A stretch of DNA of 64,000 nucleotides from Actinomycetospora endophytica (GTDB lineage: Bacteria; Actinomycetota; Actinomycetes; Mycobacteriales; Pseudonocardiaceae), in assembly GCF_021026375.1 (NCBI RefSeq), contig NZ_JAJNDB010000002.1:310001-374000 (forward strand). Direction: 5' to 3'. This document shows, piece after piece, positions 19,933 to 28,564 of the stretch. The position numbers and the translations under genes were made by a program. The notes below the pieces were generated by a model. That model saw only the letters and a list, made by a program, of their open reading frames with translations. It searched no databases and was not told the DNA's origin. Each line of letters starts with the position of its first letter. Within the stretch, counting starts at the first letter, position 1.

Positions 19933-20886
19933 GTGCCCGACAAGAACCTGCGCATCCGCCGAGCCGGACCCGACGAACCCCGGCGCCGGCCGGTGATGAT
20001 CGCGATCGCGGGCGACAGCGCCGCGGGGAAGACCACGCTCACCCGGGGGCTCGTGGACGCTCTCGGGCCCCAGCGGTGCGTGTCGCTGTGCACCGACGAC
20101 TACCACCGCTACGACCGGGCGGAGCGCCGGGACCTGCCGTTCACGGCGCTCCACCCGGACTGCAACTACCTCGAGATCATGGAGCAGCACCTGCAGCTGC
20201 TGGCCACGGGCTCGCCGATCCTCAAGCCGGTCTACGACCACGCGACCGGCGAACTGGTGCGCCCGGAACTGGTCGAGCCCGCCCCGATCGTCATCGTCGA
20301 GGGGCTGTTCCCGCTCCACAGCCGCCTGTCGCGGGCCTGCTTCGACGTGACCGTCTTCCTCGACCCGCCCGAGGAGATCCGGCGCGGGTGGAAGATCGCC
20401 CGGGACACCGGCAAGCGGGGGTACTCGACGGAGGCGGTGCTGGCCGAGCTCGACCGTCGCGAGGCGGAGTCGGCGGCCTTCATCCGCCCGCAGCGCGCCA
20501 CCGCGGACCTCGTCGTGCGCTTCGCCCCGATCGAGACCCGGGACGACCCGGCCGACACGCCGCTGTCGGCCACCGTGATGCTGCGCCCGACGATCGACCA
20601 CCCGGACCTCACCGGGGTTCTGCAGCCCGGCCTGACCCGCGCGATGCACCTCAAACTCGAGCGTGATCCCGACGGGCGCCCGGTCGAGTCGCTGCACGTG
20701 CACGGCTACGTCCCGCGCGAGGAGAGCATCGCGGTCGAGAAGGCGATCTGGGCCTCCCTCGACGCCCCGGACACCGACACCCCGGACTGCCTCGGCCGGG
20801 TCGGCGACGGGCGCAGCGAACCACTCGCGATCGCCCAGTTGCTGCTGCTCTACCACCTGATGGATCTCGATCGGGGCCGGCCGTGA
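19933..20886 (+). CDS. cbbP: Phosphoribulokinase
   Basis: 317-aa kinase making ribulose-1,5-bisphosphate, the RuBisCO substrate. P-loop IAGDSAAGKTTLTRGL near residue 25, then the PRK signature CTDDYHRYDRAERRDL, HPDCNYLEIMEQHL, KPVYDHATG and IVEGLFPLH. C-terminal domain unusually ends in a short Asp-rich tail. GTG start with GAGGAGGT; stop overlaps cbbY by 4 nt. Divergent from the RuBisCO regulators. Confidence 0.95.
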   Translation: MPDKNLRIRRAGPDEPRRRPVMIAIAGDSAAGKTTLTRGLVDALGPQRCVSLCTDDYHRYDRAERRDLPFTALHPDCNYLEIMEQHLQLLATGSPILKPVYDHATGELVRPELVEPAPIVIVEGLFPLHSRLSRACFDVTVFLDPPEEIRRGWKIARDTGKRGYSTEAVLAELDRREAESAAFIRPQRATADLVVRFAPIETRDDPADTPLSATVMLRPTIDHPDLTGVLQPGLTRAMHLKLERDPDGRPVESLHVHGYVPREESIAVEKAIWASLDAPDTDTPDCLGRVGDGRSEPLAIAQLLLLYHLMDLDRGRP

Positions 20887-21617
20887 GCCCGCTGCCGGCG
20901 GCCGTCGTGTTCGACCTCGACGGCACGCTCGCCGACACCGAGCGCGACGGGCACCGGGTCGCGTTCAACCGGGCCTTCGCCGCGCACGGGATCGATCTCT
21001 TCTGGGACATCGAGCACTACGGCTGTCTCCTCGCGGTCACCGGCGGGCGGCGCCGCATCGTCGCCGACCTCGCCCGGCGCGACGAGACCGACGACCTCGC
21101 CGCGGACGAGACCGCGCTCGAGGAGCTCGCCGAGACCGTGCACCGGACCAAGACACGGATCTTCGCCGAGGAGGTCCGCCGCGGCGCCATCACGGCCCGC
21201 CCGGGTGTCCGCTCGCTCGTCGCCGACCTGGTCGCGCACCGCGTGCCGGTGGCGGTGGCGACGACCGGGACGCGGGCGTGGGCGGAGCCGCTGGTCGAGC
21301 GGCTGCTCGGGCCGGGGACGGCGCGGGTGACGGTGTTCGGCGACGACGTCCGGGCGCTCAAGCCGGATCCGGAGGCCTACCTGCTCGCGCTGGAGCGGCT
21401 CGGCGTGGCGGCGGAGGACGCGGTGGCCGTCGAGGACGCCGCGCCGGGGCTGGCGGCCGCACGGGCGGCCGGGCTGGCCACCGTCGTCGTCACCAACCAC
21501 TACACCCGCTGGCACGACGTGCGAGGGGCCGCGCTGGTGCGCGAGGAGTTCGACGACCCGCGGCCGCTCACCGCGGTCGCGCTCGGCGAGGTGCTGACGG
21601 CGGCGCAGGCGGCGTAG
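20883..21617 (+). CDS. cbbY: HAD phosphatase CbbY (xylulose-1,5-bisphosphate phosphatase type)
   Basis: 244-aa haloacid-dehalogenase phosphatase. Motif I FDLDGTLADTE has both catalytic Asp residues; the cap helix HRVAFNRAFAAHGIDLFWDIEHYGCLLAVTGG matches the CbbY pattern rather than phosphoglycolate phosphatase; motif II VATTGT, motif III KPDPEAY and motif IV VEDAAPG follow. CbbY destroys xylulose-1,5-bisphosphate, a RuBisCO inhibitor made by misfire, and works together with CbbX. Translationally coupled to phosphoribulokinase. Confidence 0.88.
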   Translation: MSPLPAAVVFDLDGTLADTERDGHRVAFNRAFAAHGIDLFWDIEHYGCLLAVTGGRRRIVADLARRDETDDLAADETALEELAETVHRTKTRIFAEEVRRGAITARPGVRSLVADLVAHRVPVAVATTGTRAWAEPLVERLLGPGTARVTVFGDDVRALKPDPEAYLLALERLGVAAEDAVAVEDAAPGLAAARAAGLATVVVTNHYTRWHDVRGAALVREEFDDPRPLTAVALGEVLTAAQAA

Positions 21618-21644
21618 CGACCTGGCGGGGGTTAGCGTCCCGCG

Positions 21645-23573
21645 GTGCCCCGCCGTCCGGTTCTCACCGCGCCCGGACGCCTCGCCGCGCGGACGGTCCC
21701 GTCCCCGGTGCTGTTCGGTCCGCACGCGACGAACCTCGCGGACCCGCGGCGGCCCGGCGCCCTCTCCGCGGACCACGTCTCGTACTACGCGCGGCGGGCC
21801 GCGGGCGGTGTCGGCGTGATCGTCACCGAGGTCGCCTCGGTGCACGACTCCGACCGTCCCTACGAGCGTGCCCCTCTCGCGGCCGAGGCCGGGCCGGGGT
21901 GGGCGGCGATCGCCGAGGCCTGTGTGGCGTCCGGGACCGTCGTGCTCGCGGGCCTCGGGCACGCGGGCACCCAGGGGAGCTCGGCGTACCACCGTCGTCC
22001 GCTGTGGGGGCCGTCGGCGGCGGCCGATCCGGTGTCGCGACAGGTGCCGGCCGCGATGGACGAGGCCGCGATCGCGGCGGTGATCGACGGGTTCGTGACG
22101 GCGGCCGCACTGGCCCGCGACGCCGGGCTCGACGGCGTCGAGATCCAGGCCGGGCAGTACGCCCTGCTGCGGCAGTTCCTCTCGCCGCTGACCAACCACC
22201 GGACCGACCGCTGGGGCGCCGAGCGGGATCTCCTGCTGCGCGAGACGGTCGCCGCGGTGCGCGCGGCCGTCGGTGACGACGCCGTCATCGGCCTGCGGCT
22301 CGCGGTCGACGAGCTCGCGCCGTGGGCGGGCCTGACCCCGGACGACGTCCGGGTGCCCGCCGGCCTGGACTACGTCGTCGGGGTGCGGGGGAGCGGCCTC
22401 GCGGTCGGGGCCACCCGCCCGGACGCCCACACCCCGCCCGGGCACGGGCTGCCGCTCGCGGCGGCGCTGCGCCGGGCCGCGCCGGACGGGACGGCGGTGG
22501 TCCTCGCCGGCAGCGTCGTCGATCCGGGCGAGGCCGAGGCAGCGCTGGTCGACGGCACGGCGGATCTCGTCGAGATGACCCGCGCGCTGATCGCGGACCC
22601 GGACCTCGTCGGTCGGATCCGGGTCGGGAGCGCTCCCCGGCCGTGCGTGCTGACCAACGAGCGCTGCCGCGTGCGCGACGGCCGCAACGCCATCGTGTCG
22701 TGCAGCGTCTCGCCGGTCGAGGAGGCGTACGGGGTCCCGACGGTGCCTCCGGGTGACGGTTCCGCGGTGCGGGTGGTCGGCGGCGGCCCGGCCGGGCTGG
22801 AGGGGGCGCGGGTGCTCGCGGCCGCCGGGTACCGCGTGACGCTGCACGAGCGCGACGACTCACTCGGCGGCGCGCTGCGCGTCGTGGCTCGGCTGCCCGG
22901 GCGGGGCCGGTACGCCGCGCTGGTCGACTGGTGGCGGGCCGAGCTGGAGCGACTCGGCGTCGGCGTGTGCCTGGGCGACGAGGCCGGGTTCGACGACGAC
23001 CGCGTCCCGACCCTGTGGGCGACCGGCGGCCTCGACCGCGAGCCCCCGGTGCCCGGCGCCCCGACCTGGAGCGCCGCCGCCGTGCTCGGCGGGACAGTGC
23101 CTCCCGGAACCGAGCCGCCGCCCGGACCCGTCGTCGTGCTCGACCCGGTCGGTGAGGCCACCGGGGTGGGGGTGGCCGAGCTGCTCGCGGCGGACGGCCG
23201 GGAGGTCGCGCTGGTGACCCCGGACCCCGTCGTCGGGCACGAGCTCGGACCCCCCGGGGACCTCGTGCCCGCGCACACCCGGCTCGCGGCTGCCGGGGTG
23301 ACCCGGGTGGTCCGGACGGTGCCGGTCCGCTGGGAGCGTGCCGAGCTGCACCTGCGCGACGCGGACACCGGGGCGCCCTCGACGCTGCCCTGCGCGGCGG
23401 TCGTCGACGCCGCTCGCCGTCGCCCCCGTCCGGTGCCGGAGGGTGCGGAGCCGAGGGACGGCCTGCTCGTCGCGGGCCGGACCGTGCTCGCCGGCGACCT
23501 CCTCGCGCCCCGCACCGTGCACGACGCGGTGCTCGACGCCCGCCGGGCCGCGGCGCTGCTGGGCACGCCATGA
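21645..23573 (+). CDS. Mycofactocin-system FadH/OYE-family oxidoreductase, first copy
   Basis: 642-aa flavoprotein of the 2,4-dienoyl-CoA reductase type: an OYE-like FMN barrel (about 1-330), an iron-sulfur segment, and an FAD/NAD domain (VRVVGGGPAGLEGARVLAAAGY near 370). Such proteins occur with mycofactocin loci and may pass electrons to or from the cofactor; activity is unproven. Of the four cluster cysteines expected at 334, 337, 341 and 353, position 337 is Thr, so the 4Fe-4S site is incomplete. A TTAGCGTC motif 5 nt before the GTG start suggests a leaderless mRNA. The second copy follows with a 4-nt overlap. Confidence 0.85.
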   Translation: MPRRPVLTAPGRLAARTVPSPVLFGPHATNLADPRRPGALSADHVSYYARRAAGGVGVIVTEVASVHDSDRPYERAPLAAEAGPGWAAIAEACVASGTVVLAGLGHAGTQGSSAYHRRPLWGPSAAADPVSRQVPAAMDEAAIAAVIDGFVTAAALARDAGLDGVEIQAGQYALLRQFLSPLTNHRTDRWGAERDLLLRETVAAVRAAVGDDAVIGLRLAVDELAPWAGLTPDDVRVPAGLDYVVGVRGSGLAVGATRPDAHTPPGHGLPLAAALRRAAPDGTAVVLAGSVVDPGEAEAALVDGTADLVEMTRALIADPDLVGRIRVGSAPRPCVLTNERCRVRDGRNAIVSCSVSPVEEAYGVPTVPPGDGSAVRVVGGGPAGLEGARVLAAAGYRVTLHERDDSLGGALRVVARLPGRGRYAALVDWWRAELERLGVGVCLGDEAGFDDDRVPTLWATGGLDREPPVPGAPTWSAAAVLGGTVPPGTEPPPGPVVVLDPVGEATGVGVAELLAADGREVALVTPDPVVGHELGPPGDLVPAHTRLAAAGVTRVVRTVPVRWERAELHLRDADTGAPSTLPCAAVVDAARRRPRPVPEGAEPRDGLLVAGRTVLAGDLLAPRTVHDAVLDARRAAALLGTP

Positions 23574-25462
23574 CCCCGCCCCGCCCCGGCGACCCGATCA
23601 CCGTCGGCCCGCTGCGGCTGCGCAACCGGATCGTCTTCCCGGCCCACCTGACCAACGCCGCCGTAGGAGAGATGCCGACCGCCCAGCACGCCGCCTACTA
23701 CGCCGCGCGCGCCGAGGGGGGCGCCGCGCTGGTGATCACCGAGGAGCACTCCGCGGGCGAGCACGACCGGCCCTACGAGAAGCTCGTCCGCGGCACCGAC
23801 CCGGCGATCGTCCCCGGCCTGCGCCGGATCACCGACGCCGTCCACGCCCACGACGCGGCGGTGCTCGCGCAGGTCGGGCACAACGGCGGGCAGTCCTCGT
23901 CGCGGTACTCGGGAGTGGCCGTCACGGCGCCGTCCCCGCTGCCCGACCCGATGTTCCGCGAGGTCCCCCGCGCCCTGACCCCGCGCGATCTCGACGACCT
24001 CGTCGCCGGGTTCGCTCGGACCGCCGAGCACTGCGTCGCGGGTGGCTACGACGGGGTCGAGATCCAGTGCTCGCAGGCGTCGGTGGTGCGCCAGTTCCTC
24101 TCCCCGGTCACCAACCACCGCGACGACGACTACGGCGAGGACCCCGCGCGGCTGCTCGTCGAGATCCTCGCGGCGGTCCGTGCAGTCCTCGGCCCCGATC
24201 AGGTGCTCGGCGTGCGGCTGCAGGGCGACGAGGGCCTCGCCGGCGGGCTGGGGGCGGCCGACGCGGCCCGGGTCGCGCTCCGGGTCGAGGGCGCCGTGGA
24301 CTACGTGAACACCGCGGTCGGGGTGGCCACCGCGACGCTCCCGCTGATCGAGCCCCCGATGGGTGTGCCCGCCGGGTACGCGGCGGCCGTGCCCACCGCG
24401 GTGCGGGCGGCGGTGTCGGTGCCGGTGATCGGGGTCGGACGGTTCACGACGCCGGAGCACGTGGCCGCGACGCTGGCCGGCGGGTCGTGCGACCTGGTGG
24501 GGGTGACGCGCGGGCAGATCGCGGACCCGTCGTTCGCGCGCCGGGCGGTCACGGGCGCGCGGGTGCGGCGCTGTGTCGGCTGCAACCAGGAGTGCATCGG
24601 CGCCGTGGGGCTGGGGCGGCGGTTGGGGTGCGTCGTGAATCCGCGGGCGGGGCGGGAGGCGCAGCCGCTCCCGCCGCCGCGGGCCCGGCGGCGGGTGCTG
24701 GTCGCGGGCGGCGGCCCGGCGGGTCTGGCCGCCGCCGTCACCGCGGCCGGGCGGGGTCACGAGGTGGAGCTCGTCGAGGCGGGCGACGTCCTCGGCGGGC
24801 AGGTCGTCTGGGCCGCGAGCGCGCCCGGGCGGTCGGAGCTCGGGCACGCCGTCGAGGACCTGATCACCGACCTCGGCGCGGTGTGGGTCTCGGTGGGGAC
24901 GAGGGTGGACGTGGCGCTGATCGCCGACCGGGCGCCCGACGTCGTCGTCGACGCCACGGGGTCGGAGGCCGCGGCCCCGTCGTGGGGGGCCGACGGTGTG
25001 CTCGACGTCGAGCACGTCCTGCGCGGCCGCGCCACCCCGACCGGACGCGTCCTCGTCGTCGACGAGGCCGGCGGACACGCGGCACCGTCGACCGCCGAAC
25101 TGCTCGCGCGCCGCGGCGCCGCGGTGACCACGGTGACCTCCGCGCTCGTCGCGGCCGGCGATCTCGGGCCGACCCTCGAGGGCCCGCGGTGGGCGCGCCG
25201 GGCGGCCGCGCTGGGCATCGTCCAGGAGACCGGGCGGGTGGTGCTGGGGATCGAGGGCCGCATGGTCCGGCTGCTCGACCACGTGTCCGGCGTCGAGGAG
25301 CAGCGGGAGGTCGACGCCGTCGTCGCCGCCGTGCCACGGCGCGCGCGCGGCCTCGTCGTGCCGGCTGGACCCGCCGTGGTCCGGATCGGGGACGCCCTCG
25401 CCCCGCGGCTGCTCGACGCCGCCGTCCGGGAGGGGCACGACGCGGCGGTCGAACTGGGATAG
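23570..25462 (+). CDS. Mycofactocin-system FadH/OYE-family oxidoreductase, second copy
   Basis: 630-aa paralogue of the preceding protein, with the same OYE barrel and FAD/NAD domain (RVLVAGGGPAGLAAAVTAAG). Here the cluster motif is complete: CVGCNQEC then Cys 12 residues later (residues 335, 338, 342, 354), matching the 4Fe-4S spacing of E. coli FadH. Barrel features include HNGGQSSSRYSG and GYDGVEIQCSQASVVRQFLSPVTNHR. ATG overlaps the previous stop (ATGA). The pair may form a heteromeric electron-transfer complex (inference). Confidence 0.87.
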   Translation: MTPPRPGDPITVGPLRLRNRIVFPAHLTNAAVGEMPTAQHAAYYAARAEGGAALVITEEHSAGEHDRPYEKLVRGTDPAIVPGLRRITDAVHAHDAAVLAQVGHNGGQSSSRYSGVAVTAPSPLPDPMFREVPRALTPRDLDDLVAGFARTAEHCVAGGYDGVEIQCSQASVVRQFLSPVTNHRDDDYGEDPARLLVEILAAVRAVLGPDQVLGVRLQGDEGLAGGLGAADAARVALRVEGAVDYVNTAVGVATATLPLIEPPMGVPAGYAAAVPTAVRAAVSVPVIGVGRFTTPEHVAATLAGGSCDLVGVTRGQIADPSFARRAVTGARVRRCVGCNQECIGAVGLGRRLGCVVNPRAGREAQPLPPPRARRRVLVAGGGPAGLAAAVTAAGRGHEVELVEAGDVLGGQVVWAASAPGRSELGHAVEDLITDLGAVWVSVGTRVDVALIADRAPDVVVDATGSEAAAPSWGADGVLDVEHVLRGRATPTGRVLVVDEAGGHAAPSTAELLARRGAAVTTVTSALVAAGDLGPTLEGPRWARRAAALGIVQETGRVVLGIEGRMVRLLDHVSGVEEQREVDAVVAAVPRRARGLVVPAGPAVVRIGDALAPRLLDAAVREGHDAAVELG

Positions 25463-25507
25463 GCAACTTCGGGGTTGCCTGTTCCGACAGGCAACCGATA
25501 GGTTGCT
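25461..25507 (+). promoter_or_regulatory. Double inverted repeat, likely ArsR operator
   Basis: AGGCAAC...GTTGCCT (25461-25480) is followed by GCAACC-GATA-GGTTGC (25491-25506), directly before the regulator start at 25512. Both use the same half-site GCAAC. The first repeat overlaps the stop of the preceding gene. This is the typical place for self-repression by an ArsR protein. Confidence 0.6.
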
Positions 25508-25511
25508 CGTC

Positions 25512-26339
25512 ATGGACGACGACGGGGTGTTCCGGGCGCTCGCCGACCCGACCCGGCGTCATCTGCTGGATGCGCTGTATGAGCACGACGGCCGAACCCT
25601 CTCGGAGCTGGCCGACGGGCTCGCGATGTCGCGGCAGGCGGTGACCAAGCACCTCGCGGTGCTGGGGGAGGCGGGGCTGGTGACGGCGGTCCGCCGGGGG
25701 CGGGAGCGCCACCACCACCTCAACCCGGCGGCGCTCGGGGACATCGCCGACCGCTGGATCCGCAAGTACCACCGGGGGCGTGTGGACGCCCTCACCGACC
25801 TGCGACGAGCCCTGGAGGGCCCCGTGAGCGAGACGACGACCGCTGTGACGCACCCGGGGGCGACCGCCTTCGTCTATGTCAGCTACATCCGCACGACCCC
25901 CGAGAAGCTGTGGGAGGCGCTGACGACGCCGGCGTTCGTCCGGCGCTACTTCGACGGCGGCGGGCCGGACTCGGACTGGGCGGAGGGGGCGTCGGTGCGG
26001 TGGAGCATGGGCGGGGAGCCCGCCCAGGACTGGGGCCAGCACGTCCTCGAGTCCGACCCGCCGCGCCGGCTCGCCTACACCTGGCACAACTACCGGCCGG
26101 AGATGCAGGAGATGTTCGGCTGGTCGGACGAGAAGCTGGCGCAGCTGCAGCAGGAGCCGATCTCGCGGGTCGCGTTCGAGATCGAGCCCGTCGCCGATGG
26201 CGCCGTCAAGCTGACGGTCACGCACGACGGCTTCGTGCCCGGCAGCGAGATGCTGGCCGGGGTGTCGGGTGGCTGGCCCGGGATCCTGTCCAACCTCAAG
26301 TCGCTGCTCGAGACCGGCGAGGTCGTCGCGGGTCGATGA
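25512..26339 (+). CDS. ArsR-type regulator fused to SRPBCC (AHSA1-like) domain
   Basis: 275 aa. Residues 1-100 are an ArsR winged helix (RALADPTRRHLLDALYEHDGRTLSELADGLAMSRQAVTKHLAVL) without an obvious metal-binding Cys motif. Residues 115-275 form an SRPBCC fold with the AHSA1 pattern SYIRTTPEKLWEALTTPAFVRRYF, a hydrophobic ligand pocket. The fused form would let a hydrophobic ligand control DNA binding. It lies between the OYE pair and mftE, so it may regulate mycofactocin genes; a general ligand-sensing repressor is the alternative. Confidence 0.82.
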   Translation: MDDDGVFRALADPTRRHLLDALYEHDGRTLSELADGLAMSRQAVTKHLAVLGEAGLVTAVRRGRERHHHLNPAALGDIADRWIRKYHRGRVDALTDLRRALEGPVSETTTAVTHPGATAFVYVSYIRTTPEKLWEALTTPAFVRRYFDGGGPDSDWAEGASVRWSMGGEPAQDWGQHVLESDPPRRLAYTWHNYRPEMQEMFGWSDEKLAQLQQEPISRVAFEIEPVADGAVKLTVTHDGFVPGSEMLAGVSGGWPGILSNLKSLLETGEVVAGR

Positions 26340-26358
26340 CCTGACAGGGTGGGCGCCC

Positions 26359-27036
26359 GTGGAGGTCTCCCGCGCCCGTGCCGCCGACTGCGCCGACACC
26401 CCGTTGCTGCTGGTGCCCGTCGGCGCGCTCGAACAGCACGGCCCGCACCTGCCGCTCGGGACCGACAGCGCGGTGGCGACGACGGTGGCCGGGCGGACCG
26501 GGCTGCCGGTCACCCCGCCGATCGCGTTCGGTGCCTCGGGCGAGCACGAGGGCTTCCCCGGCACGGTGTCGATCGGCACCGAGGCGCTGGCCGCGGTGCT
26601 GGTGGAGACCGGCCGGTCGGCGTGCCGGTGGGCGCCGCGGCTGCTCTTCGTCAACGGGCACGGCGGGAACCTCCCGGCCCTGGTGGCGGCGACGACGTTG
26701 CTGCGCGCGGAGTCCCGCGACGTGGCCTGGCACTCCTGCGGGGTGCCGGGCGCCGACGCGCACGCGGGGCGGCACGAGACGTCGCTGATGCTCGCGCTGG
26801 CTCCCGATGACGTCCGGCCGGAGCTGGCGGAGGCCGGCAACACCGCGCCGCTGGCCGAGCTGATGCCGGCGATCCGGTCGGGTTCGGTGGCCGACGTGAG
26901 CCCGAACGGGGTGCTCGGTGACCCCGCGGGGGCGGGCGCGGCGGAGGGCGCGGAGACGACGTCGGTGATGGTCGCGGCGCTGCTCGACGCGATCGCCGAC
27001 TGGCGCGTCGACGAGCAGGGCCGGCTGGGTGTCTGA
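26359..27036 (+). CDS. mftE: Mycofactocin peptidase MftE (creatininase family)
   Basis: 225-aa metal-dependent creatininase-family peptidase that releases the Val-Tyr-derived dipeptide (AHDP) from modified MftA. The metal-site motifs VGALEQHGPHLPLGTDS and FVNGHGGNLPAL are present. The start is uncertain: GTG 26359 is the best in-frame choice, but the conserved fold seems to begin slightly upstream at GW, where only CTG 26341 is available. The next gene, mftF, overlaps by 8 nt. Separated from mftC by about 13.5 kb, which is unusual. Confidence 0.9.
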   Translation: MEVSRARAADCADTPLLLVPVGALEQHGPHLPLGTDSAVATTVAGRTGLPVTPPIAFGASGEHEGFPGTVSIGTEALAAVLVETGRSACRWAPRLLFVNGHGGNLPALVAATTLLRAESRDVAWHSCGVPGADAHAGRHETSLMLALAPDDVRPELAEAGNTAPLAELMPAIRSGSVADVSPNGVLGDPAGAGAAEGAETTSVMVAALLDAIADWRVDEQGRLGV

Positions 27037-28564
27037 GCCGCGTCCGCCCCGACTCCCCGACGGCTGGACCGTCCGGTCCGACCCCCGCACCTGGCGGGTC
27101 GACGGCGGCGCGACGTGGATCGGCGGCTCGCCACCGCGCGTGCTGCGGCTGTCGGCGGCCGCGCGGTCACGGCTCGCCGGTCCCGAGCTCGTCGTCGCCG
27201 ACGCCACCACCGCCGCGCTGGCGCGCCTGCTCTCCGATGCGGGCGTCGCCCATCCCGACCCGGCCCGCGCGCCGTCGGTCCCCGGGCCGGACGAGGTCAC
27301 CGTCGTCGTGCCGGTGCGCGACCGGACCGTCGAGCTCGAGCGCCTCCTCGCCGCCGTGCGGGCCACCGCTCCGGGGCTGGGCGGGATCGTCGTCGTCGAC
27401 GACGGGTCGGCAGACCCCGATGCGACCGAGCGGGTCGTCGCGGCGCACGGCGGGCGGGTCGTGCGGCACCCGTCGTCGCGGGGTCCGTCGGCGGCGCGCA
27501 ACACCGGGGCGCGGGCCTCGACGACGGGCATCGTGGCGTTCCTGGACTCGGACGTCGTCCCCGAGCCGGGCTGGTTGACGACGCTGCTCGGGCACCTGGG
27601 CGACGCGGCGGTGGGCGCGGTGGCGCCGCGGATCGTGGCCTGGGCTTCCCCGGGCGATCAGGAGAATCCGGTGACCCGCTACGAGCGCCGCCGTTCCTCG
27701 CTGGACCTGGGGGAGCGGCCGGCCCCGGTGACGGCGCGGTCGCGGGTGGCGTACGTGCCGAGCGCGGCGCTGCTGGTGCGGCGCTCCGCGTTCGGCGAGG
27801 GCTTCCGCGAGGACATGCCGGTGGCCGAGGACGTCGACCTGGTGTGGCGGATCGCCGCGTCGGGCTGGCGGCTGCGCTACGAGCCGGCCGCGCGGGTGGC
27901 GCACGAGCATCGCGCGAGCGTGCGGGCGTGGCTGGGGCGCAAGGCGTTCTACGGGACCGGGGCGGCGCCGTTGGCCCGGCACCATCCCCGGCGGGTGCCG
28001 CCGGTGGCGCTGGCGCCGTGGACGGCGGCGGCGATGACGCTGCTCGGGGTGCAACGGCGCTGGTCGGTGGCGGCCGCGGGCGCGGTGACGGTGGTGGCGA
28101 CGGCGAGGCTGGCGCGGGGGCTGCGCAAGCCGGGCGAGCCGTGGATCGGTCGGGCGGATCGAGGATGTGGAGCTGCTGACGTCCAGCGTCAGCGGTGCCG
28201 CATCGCTGACGTCACGACCGGCCCGATCCCCCTCGCCCTCGTGCTCGCCCCGTGGGGACTCGGCGGCGCGGCGTGGCAGGCGGCGGGCGCGCTGACCCGG
28301 CACTGGTGGCCCGCGGCCGTGCTCGGTGCGGTGGTGAGCAGGCGGGTGCGGCGCGCGCTGCTGGCCGCCGCCGTCGTCGAGGGTCTGGCCGACTGGCTGC
28401 GGTTCCGGGACCGTGGCGCCGGCCCGGTCGACGCCGTCCTGCACGTGGCGGCCCACCGCGCGGACGACCTCGCCTACGGCGCCGGGCTGTGGTGGGGAGC
28501 CTGGCGCCACCGCACCGTCGAGCCGCTGCGGCCGGACCTGTCCGGGAAAGGACCCGACGGCTGA
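27029..28564 (+). CDS. mftF: Mycofactocin glycosyltransferase MftF
   Basis: 511-aa membrane-associated GT2 glycosyltransferase that adds glucose units to the mycofactocin core. The catalytic domain (about 90-300) shows VTVVVPVRDR, IVVVDDGSADP, the DxD motif FLDSDVVP and the late EDVDLVWRI; C-terminal hydrophobic helices (MTLLGVQRRWSVAAAGAVTVVA, LVLAPWGLGG) are membrane segments. Around residues 381-396, between two such segments, the gene contains a palindromic repeat of the GTCAGCG family that adds a Cys/Arg/Gln-rich peptide in frame (QRQRCRIAD). GTG start inside mftE. Confidence 0.92.
   Translation: MSEPRPPRLPDGWTVRSDPRTWRVDGGATWIGGSPPRVLRLSAAARSRLAGPELVVADATTAALARLLSDAGVAHPDPARAPSVPGPDEVTVVVPVRDRTVELERLLAAVRATAPGLGGIVVVDDGSADPDATERVVAAHGGRVVRHPSSRGPSAARNTGARASTTGIVAFLDSDVVPEPGWLTTLLGHLGDAAVGAVAPRIVAWASPGDQENPVTRYERRRSSLDLGERPAPVTARSRVAYVPSAALLVRRSAFGEGFREDMPVAEDVDLVWRIAASGWRLRYEPAARVAHEHRASVRAWLGRKAFYGTGAAPLARHHPRRVPPVALAPWTAAAMTLLGVQRRWSVAAAGAVTVVATARLARGLRKPGEPWIGRADRGCGAADVQRQRCRIADVTTGPIPLALVLAPWGLGGAAWQAAGALTRHWWPAAVLGAVVSRRVRRALLAAAVVEGLADWLRFRDRGAGPVDAVLHVAAHRADDLAYGAGLWWGAWRHRTVEPLRPDLSGKGPDG
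28175..28211. repeat. GTCAGCG-family palindrome inside mftF
   Basis: Half-sites GCTGACG (28175), CGTCAGC (28187) and CGCTGACG (28204) form overlapping inverted repeats within the mftF coding frame. It is read without stops as QRQR..IAD, the same frame and nearly the same peptide as the copy inside the MFS gene at 58908. Confidence 0.75.

Noticed and set aside
20883-21617. HAD protein as phosphoglycolate phosphatase (CbbZ)
   Set aside because: The cap helix pattern with YGCLLAVTGG matches CbbY, which also pairs with CbbX and red-type RuBisCO.
21645-25462. OYE pair as fatty-acid 2,4-dienoyl-CoA reductases
   Set aside because: The fold is the same, but the pair is embedded in a mycofactocin locus with no beta-oxidation genes beside it, and mycofactocin-linked OYE subfamilies are known.
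22370-27170. Very long minus-strand open frames opposite the OYE, ArsR and mftE genes
   Set aside because: High GC keeps antisense frames open. The plus-strand proteins carry clear family motifs and overlapping start/stop signals; the minus frames have none.
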